Shown here piece after piece: positions 25,484-33,492 of a stretch of DNA of 64,000 nucleotides. This DNA comes from Paracoccus onubensis. GTDB taxonomy: Bacteria > Pseudomonadota > Alphaproteobacteria > Rhodobacterales > Rhodobacteraceae. How positions within the stretch are numbered: the first letter of the stretch is position 1; each line of letters starts with the position of its first letter. A program made the position numbers and the translations under genes. Under the pieces are notes generated by a model. That model made no database searches and was not told the origin of the DNA. It saw nothing but the letters and a program-made list of their open reading frames with translations. The DNA is taken from positions 269,099 through 333,098 of the forward strand of contig NZ_QZCG01000003.1 of the NCBI RefSeq assembly GCF_003591515.1, given 5' to 3'.

Positions 25484-26680
25484 TCAGACGGATTCCGGCT
25501 TTTCTACGGGATCGAGACCCGGCAGCACGTCGCGGTAGCGGTCGCTGTCCAATGCATATTCCTCCATCACCTCGGCGCTGTGCTGGGCGAATCCCGGAGG
25601 AGCGCGGCGATAGCTTGCAGGGGTGCGTGACATCTTGATCGGGCTGCCGGTGCCGCGATATTCACCTACATTCACCACCATTTCACGGTGGATCGTATGC
25701 GGATCGGCGATCACCTGATCGATGCTGCGCACCGCGCCACAGGGCACGCCTGCCTTTATGAGACGTTCCGACAGGTCGGCGCAGTCGAAATGCGCCAGCG
25801 CGGCTTCAAGCTGACTCTTCAGGGCGTCGCGGTTGGTACTGCGCTGGCTATTGCTGACAAAACGCTCGTCCACGGGCAGATCGGGACGGTCGATCATTCG
25901 GCAAAGCGTGGCAAATTGCCTGTTGTTGCCCACAGCCAGAAAGATCGGGTCGGTGCCGGTGGCAAATGTATCATAGGGGCTGATATTCGGATGCGCATTG
26001 CCGGAAGGTTCTGCCACCTTGCCCGACAGGTAATAATTCGGAAGATGCGGATGCAGCAGCGACATGCCGCAATCATACAGGCTGACATCGATGAACTGGC
26101 CTTTGCCGCTTTCCGCCCGTTCATTCAGGGCCATCAGGATTCCGATCACCGCGTTGAGCCCGGTCGCGATGTCCACCACCGGCACGCCGACCCGCAGCGG
26201 CTGGCCGCCTTGCTCGCCATTCACACTCATGATCCCGCAAAGCGCCTGAACGGCCGCGTCATAGCCCGGAAGACCGCCCATCGGACCGTCTGCGCCGAAG
26301 CCCGAGACGCGGCAATGGATCAGCCGGGGAAAGCGGTGTGAAAGGTCGTCCTGCCCCAGACCCCAGCGTTCCAGGGTGCCGGTCTTGAAATTCTCGATCA
26401 ACACATCGGTATTTTCCAGCATCGCCAGAAAAAGCTCTTGTCCCATCTCTTGCGACAAATCCACCGCCATGCCGCGCTTGTTGCGATTGACGCCAAGGAA
26501 ATAGCTGGCCGCATCGCCCAGAAAAGGCGGCCCCCAGCCGCGTGTCTCGTCGCCCGCCGGGGGTTCCAGCTTGATCACATCGGCCCCGTGATCAGCCAGA
26601 ATTTGCCCGGCATAGGGTCCGCCCAGCACGCGGCTGGCATCGAGAACCCTGAGATTTTTCAATGATCCGATCCCTGTCAT
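25484..26680 (-). CDS. CaiB/BaiF-type (class III) CoA-transferase
   Basis: 398 aa. LRVLDASRVLGGPYAGQILADHGADVIKLEPP at the N-terminus and GYDAAVQALCGIMSVNG...PVVDIATGLNAVIGI with the nucleophilic Asp of class III CoA-transferases (near residue 165) are clear. Transfers CoA from a donor thioester to an organic acid without free intermediates. The ATG at 26680 has AGGAAG and overlaps the stop of the CoA-transferase B-subunit gene (ATGA); the longer frame to 26725 is ignored. Substrates are unknown; the operon neighbours suggest a dedicated acid-degradation route. Confidence 0.9.
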   Translation of the reverse strand: MTGIGSLKNLRVLDASRVLGGPYAGQILADHGADVIKLEPPAGDETRGWGPPFLGDAASYFLGVNRNKRGMAVDLSQEMGQELFLAMLENTDVLIENFKTGTLERWGLGQDDLSHRFPRLIHCRVSGFGADGPMGGLPGYDAAVQALCGIMSVNGEQGGQPLRVGVPVVDIATGLNAVIGILMALNERAESGKGQFIDVSLYDCGMSLLHPHLPNYYLSGKVAEPSGNAHPNISPYDTFATGTDPIFLAVGNNRQFATLCRMIDRPDLPVDERFVSNSQRSTNRDALKSQLEAALAHFDCADLSERLIKAGVPCGAVRSIDQVIADPHTIHREMVVNVGEYRGTGSPIKMSRTPASYRRAPPGFAQHSAEVMEEYALDSDRYRDVLPGLDPVEKPESV

Positions 26681-27444
26681 GCTGAGACTTCCTTTGCGGT
26701 TGCGCCCGCAAGATCGCGGCGCCAATCGGCGGCGAAGGCGGGATATGTTTCTTCAAGTTCATCCAGCACCCGTCCGCGAAGCAGGGAAAGCGCGGCAGCA
26801 TCGGGTGGGATTGTGGTCGGGGGTGCACCCGTATGATCGAAACCGAAGCCTGTGGCGGCTTCGATCTCATCAAGATCGTGACCGGGATGGATGCTTTCCA
26901 GCCTGAAGCCCGGTCGCGTCCGGTCGAAACTGAACAGCCCTTTGCCGGTTAGCAACGCAACCGGACCGCCGGGGCGATAGACCCCGGGAGGACTGACTCC
27001 TGGGGCGCTGATGAAATCGACCTTATCGACAAAGACGCGGGGGCTGTGTTCCTCGCGGAACAGGATCACCCGCGGAACGGTGAAATAGAGATAGGCCGAA
27101 CCGAAGGATCCGGGCCAGCGAACATCGCTTTGCGGATATTCTCCGGTGCCGACCAGATTGACATTGGCCTGCCCGTCGATTTGCCCGCCGCCAAGAAAGA
27201 AAGCATCCAGCCGTCCCTGACCGGCGCTATCGAACAGCTCGACCGAGCCATTGGTGAAGAAATTATGTTCGACGGAGCCAAGAATGGACAGCCGAACCCG
27301 TCTTTGCCCTTCGTCCATGGCGCGGCGCAGCATCGCCCCCGCCGCCGGAATGGGGGACGAGGCCCCCACAGCGACGCTGCGCACGCCGTCCAACAGCCGC
27401 GCAATCGTGCAGATCAGGATTTCGCGGGGCAGGGCAACGCTCAT
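26677..27444 (-). CDS. CoA-transferase-like beta subunit (GctB/IpdB group)
   Basis: 255 aa, fold of the family I CoA-transferase small subunit. FFLGGGQIDGQANVNLVG and FRLESIHPGHDLDEIEAATGF are typical. At the place where true family I enzymes carry the catalytic Glu (an ENG-like motif near residue 50), this protein reads VGASSPIPAAG, the ASP-type replacement I remember from mycobacterial IpdB, a ring-opening hydrolase subunit. It may therefore not be a transferase. The ATG at 27444 overlaps the alpha-subunit stop, and its own stop overlaps the CaiB-type start. Confidence 0.8.
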   Translation of the reverse strand: MSVALPREILICTIARLLDGVRSVAVGASSPIPAAGAMLRRAMDEGQRRVRLSILGSVEHNFFTNGSVELFDSAGQGRLDAFFLGGGQIDGQANVNLVGTGEYPQSDVRWPGSFGSAYLYFTVPRVILFREEHSPRVFVDKVDFISAPGVSPPGVYRPGGPVALLTGKGLFSFDRTRPGFRLESIHPGHDLDEIEAATGFGFDHTGAPPTTIPPDAAALSLLRGRVLDELEETYPAFAADWRRDLAGATAKEVSA

Positions 27445-28244
27445 GCCGGAACCTCGGCGCGGCTCATGTATTCGGCAAAACCGTCCTCGCTGCGGGCCGC
27501 CTTGGCGTAGCGTATCAGTTCCGATGTATCGGTGCCGTATTTGCCCCAAAGACCGTAAGGCCAGGCCCCTCGCGGCGCGACCGCGATATCGGTCACGTAA
27601 AGCGCGGGCAGGGTGCCTGCCGCGGTGGTTTCATCGGCCAGCAGACTATGTTCGACAATTCGTTCGACCGTCACCAGCGTTTCTGTGGCGGCATAGGCCA
27701 TCGCAGCGAGTTCGCGCCGTCTGCCGATCCAGACATTGCCCTGCATATCGGCCATGGGCGCGTGGAAGATCGCGATATCGGGCGTGATCGCCGGGATCAG
27801 CACGATGGGATCCGGCTGATCCGAAAAGGGATTTTCCGTCAGCTTCCAGTCATCCCGCCGGGCCAGCAGGTCAGAGCCTATCAGGCCACGCATGGGGATG
27901 AAGGGGACGCCCTTCTGCGCCGCCAGAAGGCCGGCATGAATCGCCGGACAGGTCGCATCCCGCAGCTCTATCCGCCCCTCCCTGACAGCCTGATTGAAAC
28001 GCGGCGCGCCGCCTGCCTCTCCCAGCGATATCGCGCTGGTTTCCACCCGACGGACAAGCCCCGACCCGATAAGCTGATCGACCTGCAATCCCCCGGTCGG
28101 CACACAGACCAGATGCAGATCGCCTGCACCATGTTCGATCAGCGGGCGGGTCATCGCCATCGAAACGCCCGCGTAATCCACCGGTAGCGCAACGCATTGC
28201 CCGGGTTTGACGCGACGTGCCAAAGCTTGAAGATTGGCTGTCAT
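27441..28244 (-). CDS. CoA-transferase-like alpha subunit (GctA/IpdA group)
   Basis: 267 aa, fold of the family I CoA-transferase large subunit. GLLAAQKGVPFIPMRGLIGSDLL and AIFHAPMADMQGNVWIGRRRELAAMAYAA are the recognisable blocks. It pairs with the following gene through a four-base overlap. The ATG at 28244 has a very strong ribosome site (GGAGGGGGAG), making it the first gene of the leftward operon. Glutaconate CoA-transferase is the name automated annotation would give. The lack of a clear catalytic Glu in either subunit leaves a CoA-ester hydrolase role open. Confidence 0.8.
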   Translation of the reverse strand: MTANLQALARRVKPGQCVALPVDYAGVSMAMTRPLIEHGAGDLHLVCVPTGGLQVDQLIGSGLVRRVETSAISLGEAGGAPRFNQAVREGRIELRDATCPAIHAGLLAAQKGVPFIPMRGLIGSDLLARRDDWKLTENPFSDQPDPIVLIPAITPDIAIFHAPMADMQGNVWIGRRRELAAMAYAATETLVTVERIVEHSLLADETTAAGTLPALYVTDIAVAPRGAWPYGLWGKYGTDTSELIRYAKAARSEDGFAEYMSRAEVPA

Positions 28245-28284
28245 CTCCCCCTCCTTCTTTTCAATACGTTCTGAGACGCAGAGC

Positions 28285-28299
28285 TTAATTCCGAATTAA
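28285..28299. promoter_or_regulatory. 15-base palindrome, candidate operator of the CoA-transferase operon
   Basis: TTAATTC (28285-28291) and GAATTAA (28293-28299) are exact complements around a central C. It lies 41 bases upstream of the first codon of the leftward operon, overlapping the expected promoter, within an otherwise GC-rich stretch. A MarR-, TetR- or IclR-like repressor site is plausible; no regulator for it was found adjacent. Confidence 0.4.
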
Positions 28300-28486
28300 T
28301 GTAGGCAGAGCGAAACCGGCAAGTCAAACGGATGCCCTGCCATCCGGGAAATGGTCGCGCATCTGTGCGATCCTGAAGCGGCAGGAGGAATGAAACGGCA
28401 AGAAGCAATATCGATGCCGCGTGACAGTGGCGGCGGCAGACATTACGCTGTCAGCGGAATATATGCCCTTTTTGTGATGTCATCGA

Positions 28487-29344
28487 ATGCCAACCGAAAC
28501 CGCCGCGAATGCCGTGCCCAAAGCAGTCCAGGGCATCGTCACTGCCCCGTCCCCCAAGGCGGCCTCGCTGATCGTCACGATATATGGCGATGTGGTCGAG
28601 CCGCGTGGCGGGACGTTATGGATGGGTACGCTGATCGAATGCTGCGCGATGCATGGGATCAGCGAAAGTCTTGTTCGAACGGCGGTCTCCCGGCTGGTCG
28701 GTGCGGGCCGGCTTGTCGGGGAACGGGTCGGGCGGAAAAGCTTCTACCGTCTGTCGTTGGCAGGGCAGGCCGAGTTCCGGCAGGCATCGCGCATCCTGTT
28801 CCCGCCGCCCGCGCCGCCCGAGGAATGGCTTGTCGGGTTCGCCAATAAAGAGGAACCGCCCCCCGGTTGGGTCAGGATCGGACCACAGGCGATCCTTGCG
28901 CCGCACCGCGAAGGAATGGGCATGCCGTGCGGAACGGTCATGCGGGTACAAAGCCTGACCGTGCGGGATTTGCCGGAATTCGCGGCGCAATATTGGCCGC
29001 TGGACGCAGTGGCAAAAAATTATCGCGGGTTCATCGCCCGTTTTGCGCCGGTTCGCGACGTCGCGCGGCTTGATGCTTTGTCCGGGCAGAACGCTTTGAC
29101 ATTACGGTTGCGTCTGGTCGACGAATATCGCCATGCCGTCCTGGCCGATCCCCGTTTGCCCGTCGAGGCACTGCCCGGAGATTGGCCGGCGCAAGAAGCC
29201 CGCGACATCTTCCGGCAGATCTACCTGTCCCTCTCGCCCGCCGCAGACCGATTCGTCGGACGCAGCTTTGCCGCTTCGGATGGTCTTCTGCCGGAAATGA
29301 CGGAGGAAACGATGAAGCGCTCTACCGATCTGCTGCGCGATTAA
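28487..29344 (+). CDS. paaX: Phenylacetate degradation repressor PaaX
   Basis: 285 aa. Phenylacetyl-CoA-responsive repressor of paa genes. The N-terminal winged helix lies at about 22-85 (SLIVTIYGDVVEPRGGTLWMGTLIECCAMHGISESLVRTAVSRLVGAGRLVGERVGRKSFYRLS), which is the PaaX family block. The C-terminal region (GFIARFAPVR ... RLRLVDEYRHAVLADPRLPVEALPGDWPA) matches the PaaX C-terminal domain. It is encoded directly upstream of the paaABCDE genes on the same strand, with a 309-base control region between, so it likely represses the following operon. Confidence 0.92.
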   Translation: MPTETAANAVPKAVQGIVTAPSPKAASLIVTIYGDVVEPRGGTLWMGTLIECCAMHGISESLVRTAVSRLVGAGRLVGERVGRKSFYRLSLAGQAEFRQASRILFPPPAPPEEWLVGFANKEEPPPGWVRIGPQAILAPHREGMGMPCGTVMRVQSLTVRDLPEFAAQYWPLDAVAKNYRGFIARFAPVRDVARLDALSGQNALTLRLRLVDEYRHAVLADPRLPVEALPGDWPAQEARDIFRQIYLSLSPAADRFVGRSFAASDGLLPEMTEETMKRSTDLLRD

Positions 29345-29653
29345 GGATTAATCTGATGATAACGCGGGATAATTTTTTTGGGCATAAAACATCACAGAAA
29401 ACAGAAAAATTTTACTTTATCAGTGATGTTTTTGGAAGTATATTGATGACCGATCGGTCGATGAATGGCATGCCCCGACAGACCGGCGGAGGAGAATGGA
29501 TGGAAAACGTAATGATCGGTGCGTTTGTGGCCCGCTGCGAAACGGGCCTGTTCTCCGGAAGCGTGAATCGGCTGGATGTGCTAGAATTGGACCATCTCGT
29601 TACCGCGCAGGCGATCACGGCGCCCGGGCGGATCTGAAAGCGGAGGCACGGCC
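29345..29653 (+). promoter_or_regulatory. paa operon control region with two symmetric sites
   Basis: AT-rich from 29345 to 29445. Two symmetric elements are visible. The first is a 10-base inverted repeat AAAACATCAC (29386-29395) / GTGATGTTTT (29423-29432) with a 27-base spacer. The second is the perfect palindrome GACCGATCGGTC (29448-29459). The first contains GTGAT words reminiscent of PaaX half-sites; the second looks like a TetR-type site. Both lie upstream of paaA and of the small ORF at 29500. Confidence 0.5.
29500..29637 (+). CDS. Possible 45-residue small protein upstream of paaA
   Basis: ATG 29500 is preceded by GGAGGAGA, a near-perfect ribosome site, and the frame runs 45 codons to 29637, 16 bases before the paaA start. 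The product begins [18 protein letters not shown] and has no recognised domain. A competing ATG four bases upstream in another frame (29496) could also use the same ribosome site. It may be a leader peptide or a decayed gene end. Confidence 0.3.
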   Translation: MENVMIGAFVARCETGLFSGSVNRLDVLELDHLVTAQAITAPGRI

Positions 29654-30652
29654 ATGTATGCTCAGATGGTGAAATCGGAAGGCATGAAATCGTCGGAGGA
29701 GATGTCCCCCGAGGACCGCGCCTTTCAGGACCGCATCGACCGGGGCGAAAAGATCGAGCCCAAGGAATGGATGCCGGAGGGTTATCGCAAGACGCTGATC
29801 CGCCAGATCGGCCAGCACGCCCATAGCGAGATTGTCGGCCAATTGCCCGAAGGCAACTGGATCACCCGCGCGCCAACGCTGGAACGCAAGGCGATCCTGC
29901 TGGCAAAGGTTCAGGACGAGGCGGGGCATGGTCTGTATCTTTACAGTGCTGCCGAAACCCTTGGCGTCAGCCGCGACGAGCTGCTGGAAAAGCTGCATTC
30001 GGGCGCGATGAAATACAGCTCCATCTTCAACTACCCGACGCTGACATGGGCGGATATGGGCGCGGTCGGCTGGCTGGTCGATGGCGCGGCGATCATGAAT
30101 CAGGTGCCACTGCAACGAACCTCTTATGGCCCCTACAGCCGGGCGATGATCCGCATCTGCAAAGAGGAAAGCTTTCACCAGCGTCAGGGCTATGCGATCA
30201 TGATGAAGATGGCGCAGGGCACACCCGAGCAGCACGAGATGGCGCAGGACGCGCTGAACCGCTTCTGGTTCCCGGCGCTGATGATGTTCGGGCCTTCCGA
30301 CAAGGACTCGGTCCATTCCGCGCAGTCCATGGCGTGGAAGATCAAGATGAACACCAATGACGAGTTGCGCCAGAAATTCGTCGATGAAACCGTGCCGCAG
30401 GCCGAATATCTGGGACTGACCGTCCCCGATGAGATGCTGAAATGGAACGATGAGCGCGGCCATTACGATTTCGCCGAACCCGACTGGCAGGAATTCTTCG
30501 AGGTCATCAAGGGCAATGGCCCCTGCAATCAGGAACGGCTGGAGGCCCGTCGCCGCGCCTGGGACGAAGGCGCATGGTTCCGTGACGGTCTGACCGCCTA
30601 TGCCGGAAAGGCTGCGGCGCGCCGGGCGGGCGCCTCTGTCGCAGCCGAATAA
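29654..30652 (+). CDS. paaA: Phenylacetyl-CoA 1,2-epoxidase catalytic subunit PaaA
   Basis: 332 aa diiron oxygenase subunit that inserts oxygen into the ring of phenylacetyl-CoA. Ferritin-like helices carry the metal ligands: Glu in [13 protein letters not shown], ExxH in [12 protein letters not shown], and ExxH in [12 protein letters not shown]. The [22 protein letters not shown] block is typical. The start at 29654 follows GGAGG. First gene of paaABCDE; PaaB follows after 14 bases. Confidence 0.96.
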   Translation: MYAQMVKSEGMKSSEEMSPEDRAFQDRIDRGEKIEPKEWMPEGYRKTLIRQIGQHAHSEIVGQLPEGNWITRAPTLERKAILLAKVQDEAGHGLYLYSAAETLGVSRDELLEKLHSGAMKYSSIFNYPTLTWADMGAVGWLVDGAAIMNQVPLQRTSYGPYSRAMIRICKEESFHQRQGYAIMMKMAQGTPEQHEMAQDALNRFWFPALMMFGPSDKDSVHSAQSMAWKIKMNTNDELRQKFVDETVPQAEYLGLTVPDEMLKWNDERGHYDFAEPDWQEFFEVIKGNGPCNQERLEARRRAWDEGAWFRDGLTAYAGKAAARRAGASVAAE

Positions 30653-30666
30653 AGGGGTAGCAACCG

Positions 30667-30954
30667 ATGTCCAAAAAGGAATGGCCGCTATGGGAAATCT
30701 TCATCCGGGGTCAGCACGGGCTGAATCACCGGCATGTGGGCAGTCTGCATGCGCCGGATGCCGAGATGGCCGTCAACAATGCCCGTGACGTCTATACCCG
30801 CCGCAAGGAGGGTGTTTCGATCTGGGTGGTGAAATCCACCGATATCACCGCGTCGGCCCCGTCTGCGAAGGGCCCGCTGTTCGATCCGGCGGAAAGCAAG
30901 GTCTACCGGCACCCCACCTTCTTCGATATTCCCGATGATGTGGGGCATATGTGA
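30667..30954 (+). CDS. paaB: Phenylacetyl-CoA epoxidase subunit PaaB
   Basis: 95 aa, the usual size. The small subunit bridges PaaAC heterodimers in the epoxidase complex. WPLWEIFIRGQHGLNHRHVGSLHAPD and ALNNARDVYTRRKEGVSIWVV-like sequence is characteristic. The stop overlaps the start of paaC, so the two are translationally coupled. Confidence 0.95.
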   Translation: MSKKEWPLWEIFIRGQHGLNHRHVGSLHAPDAEMAVNNARDVYTRRKEGVSIWVVKSTDITASAPSAKGPLFDPAESKVYRHPTFFDIPDDVGHM

Positions 30955-31766
30955 TGGCGGCGATTGCAGAAATCACCGCCGCGCCGGATCCGGTTCTTGC
31001 AGATGACGGGTTGAAGCCCGCTTTGTTCGACTGGCTGTGCCGGATGGGTGACAATTGCCTGATCCTTGGCCACCGTCTTTCGGAATGGTGCGGCCATGGC
31101 CCTGCGCTGGAAGAGGATATCGCGCTTGCCAATACGGCGCTTGACCTGATCGGGCACACCCAGATGTGGCTGGCACTGGCCGCCGAGGTCGAGGGCAAGG
31201 GACGCTCGGCTGACGATCTGGCCTTTCTGCGCGATGCAATGAAGTTCCGGAATGCGAAACTGGTCGAATTGCCCAGTGGCGACATGGCCGTGACCTTGAT
31301 GCGCGAATTTCTGTTCGATGCCTGGCATTTCGAGATGCTGACGGGGCTGACCGAATCCGCCAGCCCCCGCGTCGCCGAAATCGCGGCCAAGGCTTTGAAA
31401 GAGGTCAGCTATCATCTTGAACGCAGCTCGGATCTGGTGGTCCGGCTGGGGGACGGCTCTGATGAAAGCCATCGGCGGATGCAAGATGCCCTGAATCGCC
31501 TGTGGCCCTATGCGGGTGAGCTGTTCACGGCGGACAAGGTGGATGAGGCAGCCGCTGCGGCCGGAATCGCGCCCGAGCTTGCCGCCCTGCGTGCCGCCTG
31601 GGACAAGACGGTGGGTGAGGTGCTGGGCGAGGCGACTCTGACCCTGCCCGAAATCCGCTTCGATGTGCATCAGGGCGGCAAGCAGGGCCGTCACACCGAA
31701 CATCTGGGTTATATCCTTGCCGAAATGCAGTTTCTTCAACGCGCCTATCCCGGCGCGGAATGGTGA
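30954..31766 (+). CDS. paaC: Phenylacetyl-CoA epoxidase structural subunit PaaC
   Basis: 270 aa, ferritin-like partner of PaaA that lacks a full metal site and gives structural support. LFDWLCRMGDNCLILGHRLSEWCGHGPALEEDIALANTALDLIGH and RTDDDLAFLRD-like blocks identify it, as does HQGGKQGRHTEHLGYILAEMQFLQRAYPGAEW at the end. The start is ATG 30954 with a one-base overlap on paaB; GTG 30951 is a possible alternative. Confidence 0.95.
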   Translation: MAAIAEITAAPDPVLADDGLKPALFDWLCRMGDNCLILGHRLSEWCGHGPALEEDIALANTALDLIGHTQMWLALAAEVEGKGRSADDLAFLRDAMKFRNAKLVELPSGDMAVTLMREFLFDAWHFEMLTGLTESASPRVAEIAAKALKEVSYHLERSSDLVVRLGDGSDESHRRMQDALNRLWPYAGELFTADKVDEAAAAAGIAPELAALRAAWDKTVGEVLGEATLTLPEIRFDVHQGGKQGRHTEHLGYILAEMQFLQRAYPGAEW

Positions 31767-32293
31767 ATACTGTGGCTGTCGCACTGCCATCCACGGATCA
31801 GGTCTGGAAATGGCTGGATCAGGTGCCCGACCCCGAGATTCCTGTCGTTTCCGTCACGGAACTGGGGATCATCCGCGAGATCCGGTGGGAGGGGGATACA
31901 CTGGTCATCGCGGTGACGCCCACCTATTCCGGCTGTCCTGCAACCTCGGTGATAGACCTGTCGATCGAGGCCCATTTGCATGGGCAGGGGATCGGCAAGC
32001 TACGGCTGGAGCGCCGCCTTTCGCCGCCCTGGACGACCGATTGGGTCACGCCGGACGCGCGCGAGAAGCTGCGCGCATACGGCATCGCCCCGCCGATTGA
32101 CGGCACCGCCCCGGATGGGCGAACGGCCGCACGGGCCGCCCGCATGGCAGGGCGCTCGAATCTGATCGTGGCATGTCCCCGCTGCGGGTCGGGGCATACG
32201 GAACGGGTCAGCCAGTTCGGCTCGACCCCGTGCAAGGCGGCTTATCGGTGCAAGGATTGTCTGGAACCATTCGATTATTTCAAATGTCACTAG
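31760..32293 (+). CDS. paaD: Phenylacetate pathway iron-sulfur assembly-type protein PaaD
   Basis: 177 aa. The N-terminal MIP18/DUF59 domain (about 12-90) has VPDPEIPVVSVTELGIIREI and TPTYSGCPATSVI with the conserved Cys. The C-terminal zinc-ribbon-like part has paired CPRC and CKDC around residues 140-170. PaaD is thought to help build the iron-sulfur cluster of PaaE rather than be part of the epoxidase. It overlaps paaC by seven bases. Confidence 0.93.
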   Translation: MVNTVAVALPSTDQVWKWLDQVPDPEIPVVSVTELGIIREIRWEGDTLVIAVTPTYSGCPATSVIDLSIEAHLHGQGIGKLRLERRLSPPWTTDWVTPDAREKLRAYGIAPPIDGTAPDGRTAARAARMAGRSNLIVACPRCGSGHTERVSQFGSTPCKAAYRCKDCLEPFDYFKCH

Positions 32294-32415
32294 ATCGTAT
32301 CCTCTCCTTTATCGCTATATCGCCGCCCGAAATCAAAGGGCACAGGCCCGCCGGGCAGCTCTTCAGCAAGCTTCCGGTGCATCCCAAAACCGCCCCCAGC
32401 CGTCAGGAGGCCTGA

Positions 32416-33492
32416 ATGCCCCGCTTTCATCCGCTTGAAGTCACCGATATCCGCCGCGACACCCGCGACGCCGTGGTCGTCACCCTGAAGCCGCGCGCCG
32501 AGGATGCCGGGGCCTTCGCTTTCACGCAGGGCCAATACCTGACCTTCCGCCGGGACTTCGACGGCGAGGAATTACGGCGCTCTTACTCTATCTGCTCGGG
32601 GCTGGATGAGGGCTGTCTGCGCGTCGGCATCAAGCGCGTGGATGGCGGGGCCTTCTCGACATGGGCGAATGAGGGACTGAAAGCCGGTGATCTGCTGGAC
32701 GCCATGCCGCCGCAGGGACGCTTTTTCACGCCGCTTGATCCGCAATCGGCCCGCTTCTATCTGGGATTTGCTGGTGGATCTGGGATCACGCCGGTCCTGT
32801 CCATCGTCAAGACCGTACTGGCGCGGGAGCCGAAATCGACCTTCACGCTGGTCTATGCCAACCGCCAGACCAGTTCGATCATGTTCCGCGAAGAGATCGA
32901 GGATCTGAAGAATCTCTATCTCGGGCGCTTCTCGGTGGTGCATATCCTTGAAAGCGAAGGGCAGGAGATCGACCTGTTCACCGGCCGCATCGATGCACAG
33001 AAGATGGAGATGCTGTTCCGCATGTGGATCGACGCGGAAACGGTGGATACCGCCTTCATTTGCGGGCCGGAACCGATGATGCTGGCGATTGCCGAAAGCC
33101 TGCGTCAGCATGGGCTGGCAGATGAGCAGATCAAGTTCGAACTCTTCGCCTCATCTCAGCCGGGCCGGGCGAAGAAGCGGGTAATATCCCGCGACGCCGC
33201 GAATTCGGCCAATAGCTGCGAAGTCTCGGTCACGCTGGACGGGGCAACCCGGACCTTCCGCATGCCCAAGGACGGCACCGCCGTTCTGGACGCCGCGATC
33301 GGGAACAACATGGACGCGCCTTATTCCTGCAAAGCCGGGGTCTGCTCGACCTGCCGCGCCAAGGTGCTGGAGGGCGAGTTCGAGATGGAGGTGAACCACG
33401 CGCTCGAGGATTATGAGGTCAGGGCCGGTTACGTCCTGTCCTGCCAATGTATCCCTTTATCCGATAAACTGGTACTGAGCTATGACGAGTGA
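32416..33492 (+). CDS. paaE: Phenylacetyl-CoA epoxidase reductase PaaE
   Basis: 358 aa. Passes electrons from NADPH to the PaaA diiron centre. The FAD domain has LRRSYSICSG (RxYS motif), the NAD(P) domain has GFAGGSGITPVLSIVKTVL, and the C-terminal plant-type 2Fe-2S domain has CKAGVCSTC plus a distant Cys in VLSCQC. The ribosome site AGGAGG is excellent. A 122-base gap separates it from paaD, longer than elsewhere in the operon; nothing recognisable is in that gap. Confidence 0.95.
   Translation: MPRFHPLEVTDIRRDTRDAVVVTLKPRAEDAGAFAFTQGQYLTFRRDFDGEELRRSYSICSGLDEGCLRVGIKRVDGGAFSTWANEGLKAGDLLDAMPPQGRFFTPLDPQSARFYLGFAGGSGITPVLSIVKTVLAREPKSTFTLVYANRQTSSIMFREEIEDLKNLYLGRFSVVHILESEGQEIDLFTGRIDAQKMEMLFRMWIDAETVDTAFICGPEPMMLAIAESLRQHGLADEQIKFELFASSQPGRAKKRVISRDAANSANSCEVSVTLDGATRTFRMPKDGTAVLDAAIGNNMDAPYSCKAGVCSTCRAKVLEGEFEMEVNHALEDYEVRAGYVLSCQCIPLSDKLVLSYDE

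Noticed and set aside
32294..32415. Gap between paaD and paaE as a possible missing small gene
   Set aside because: No start with a ribosome site other than that of paaE itself.
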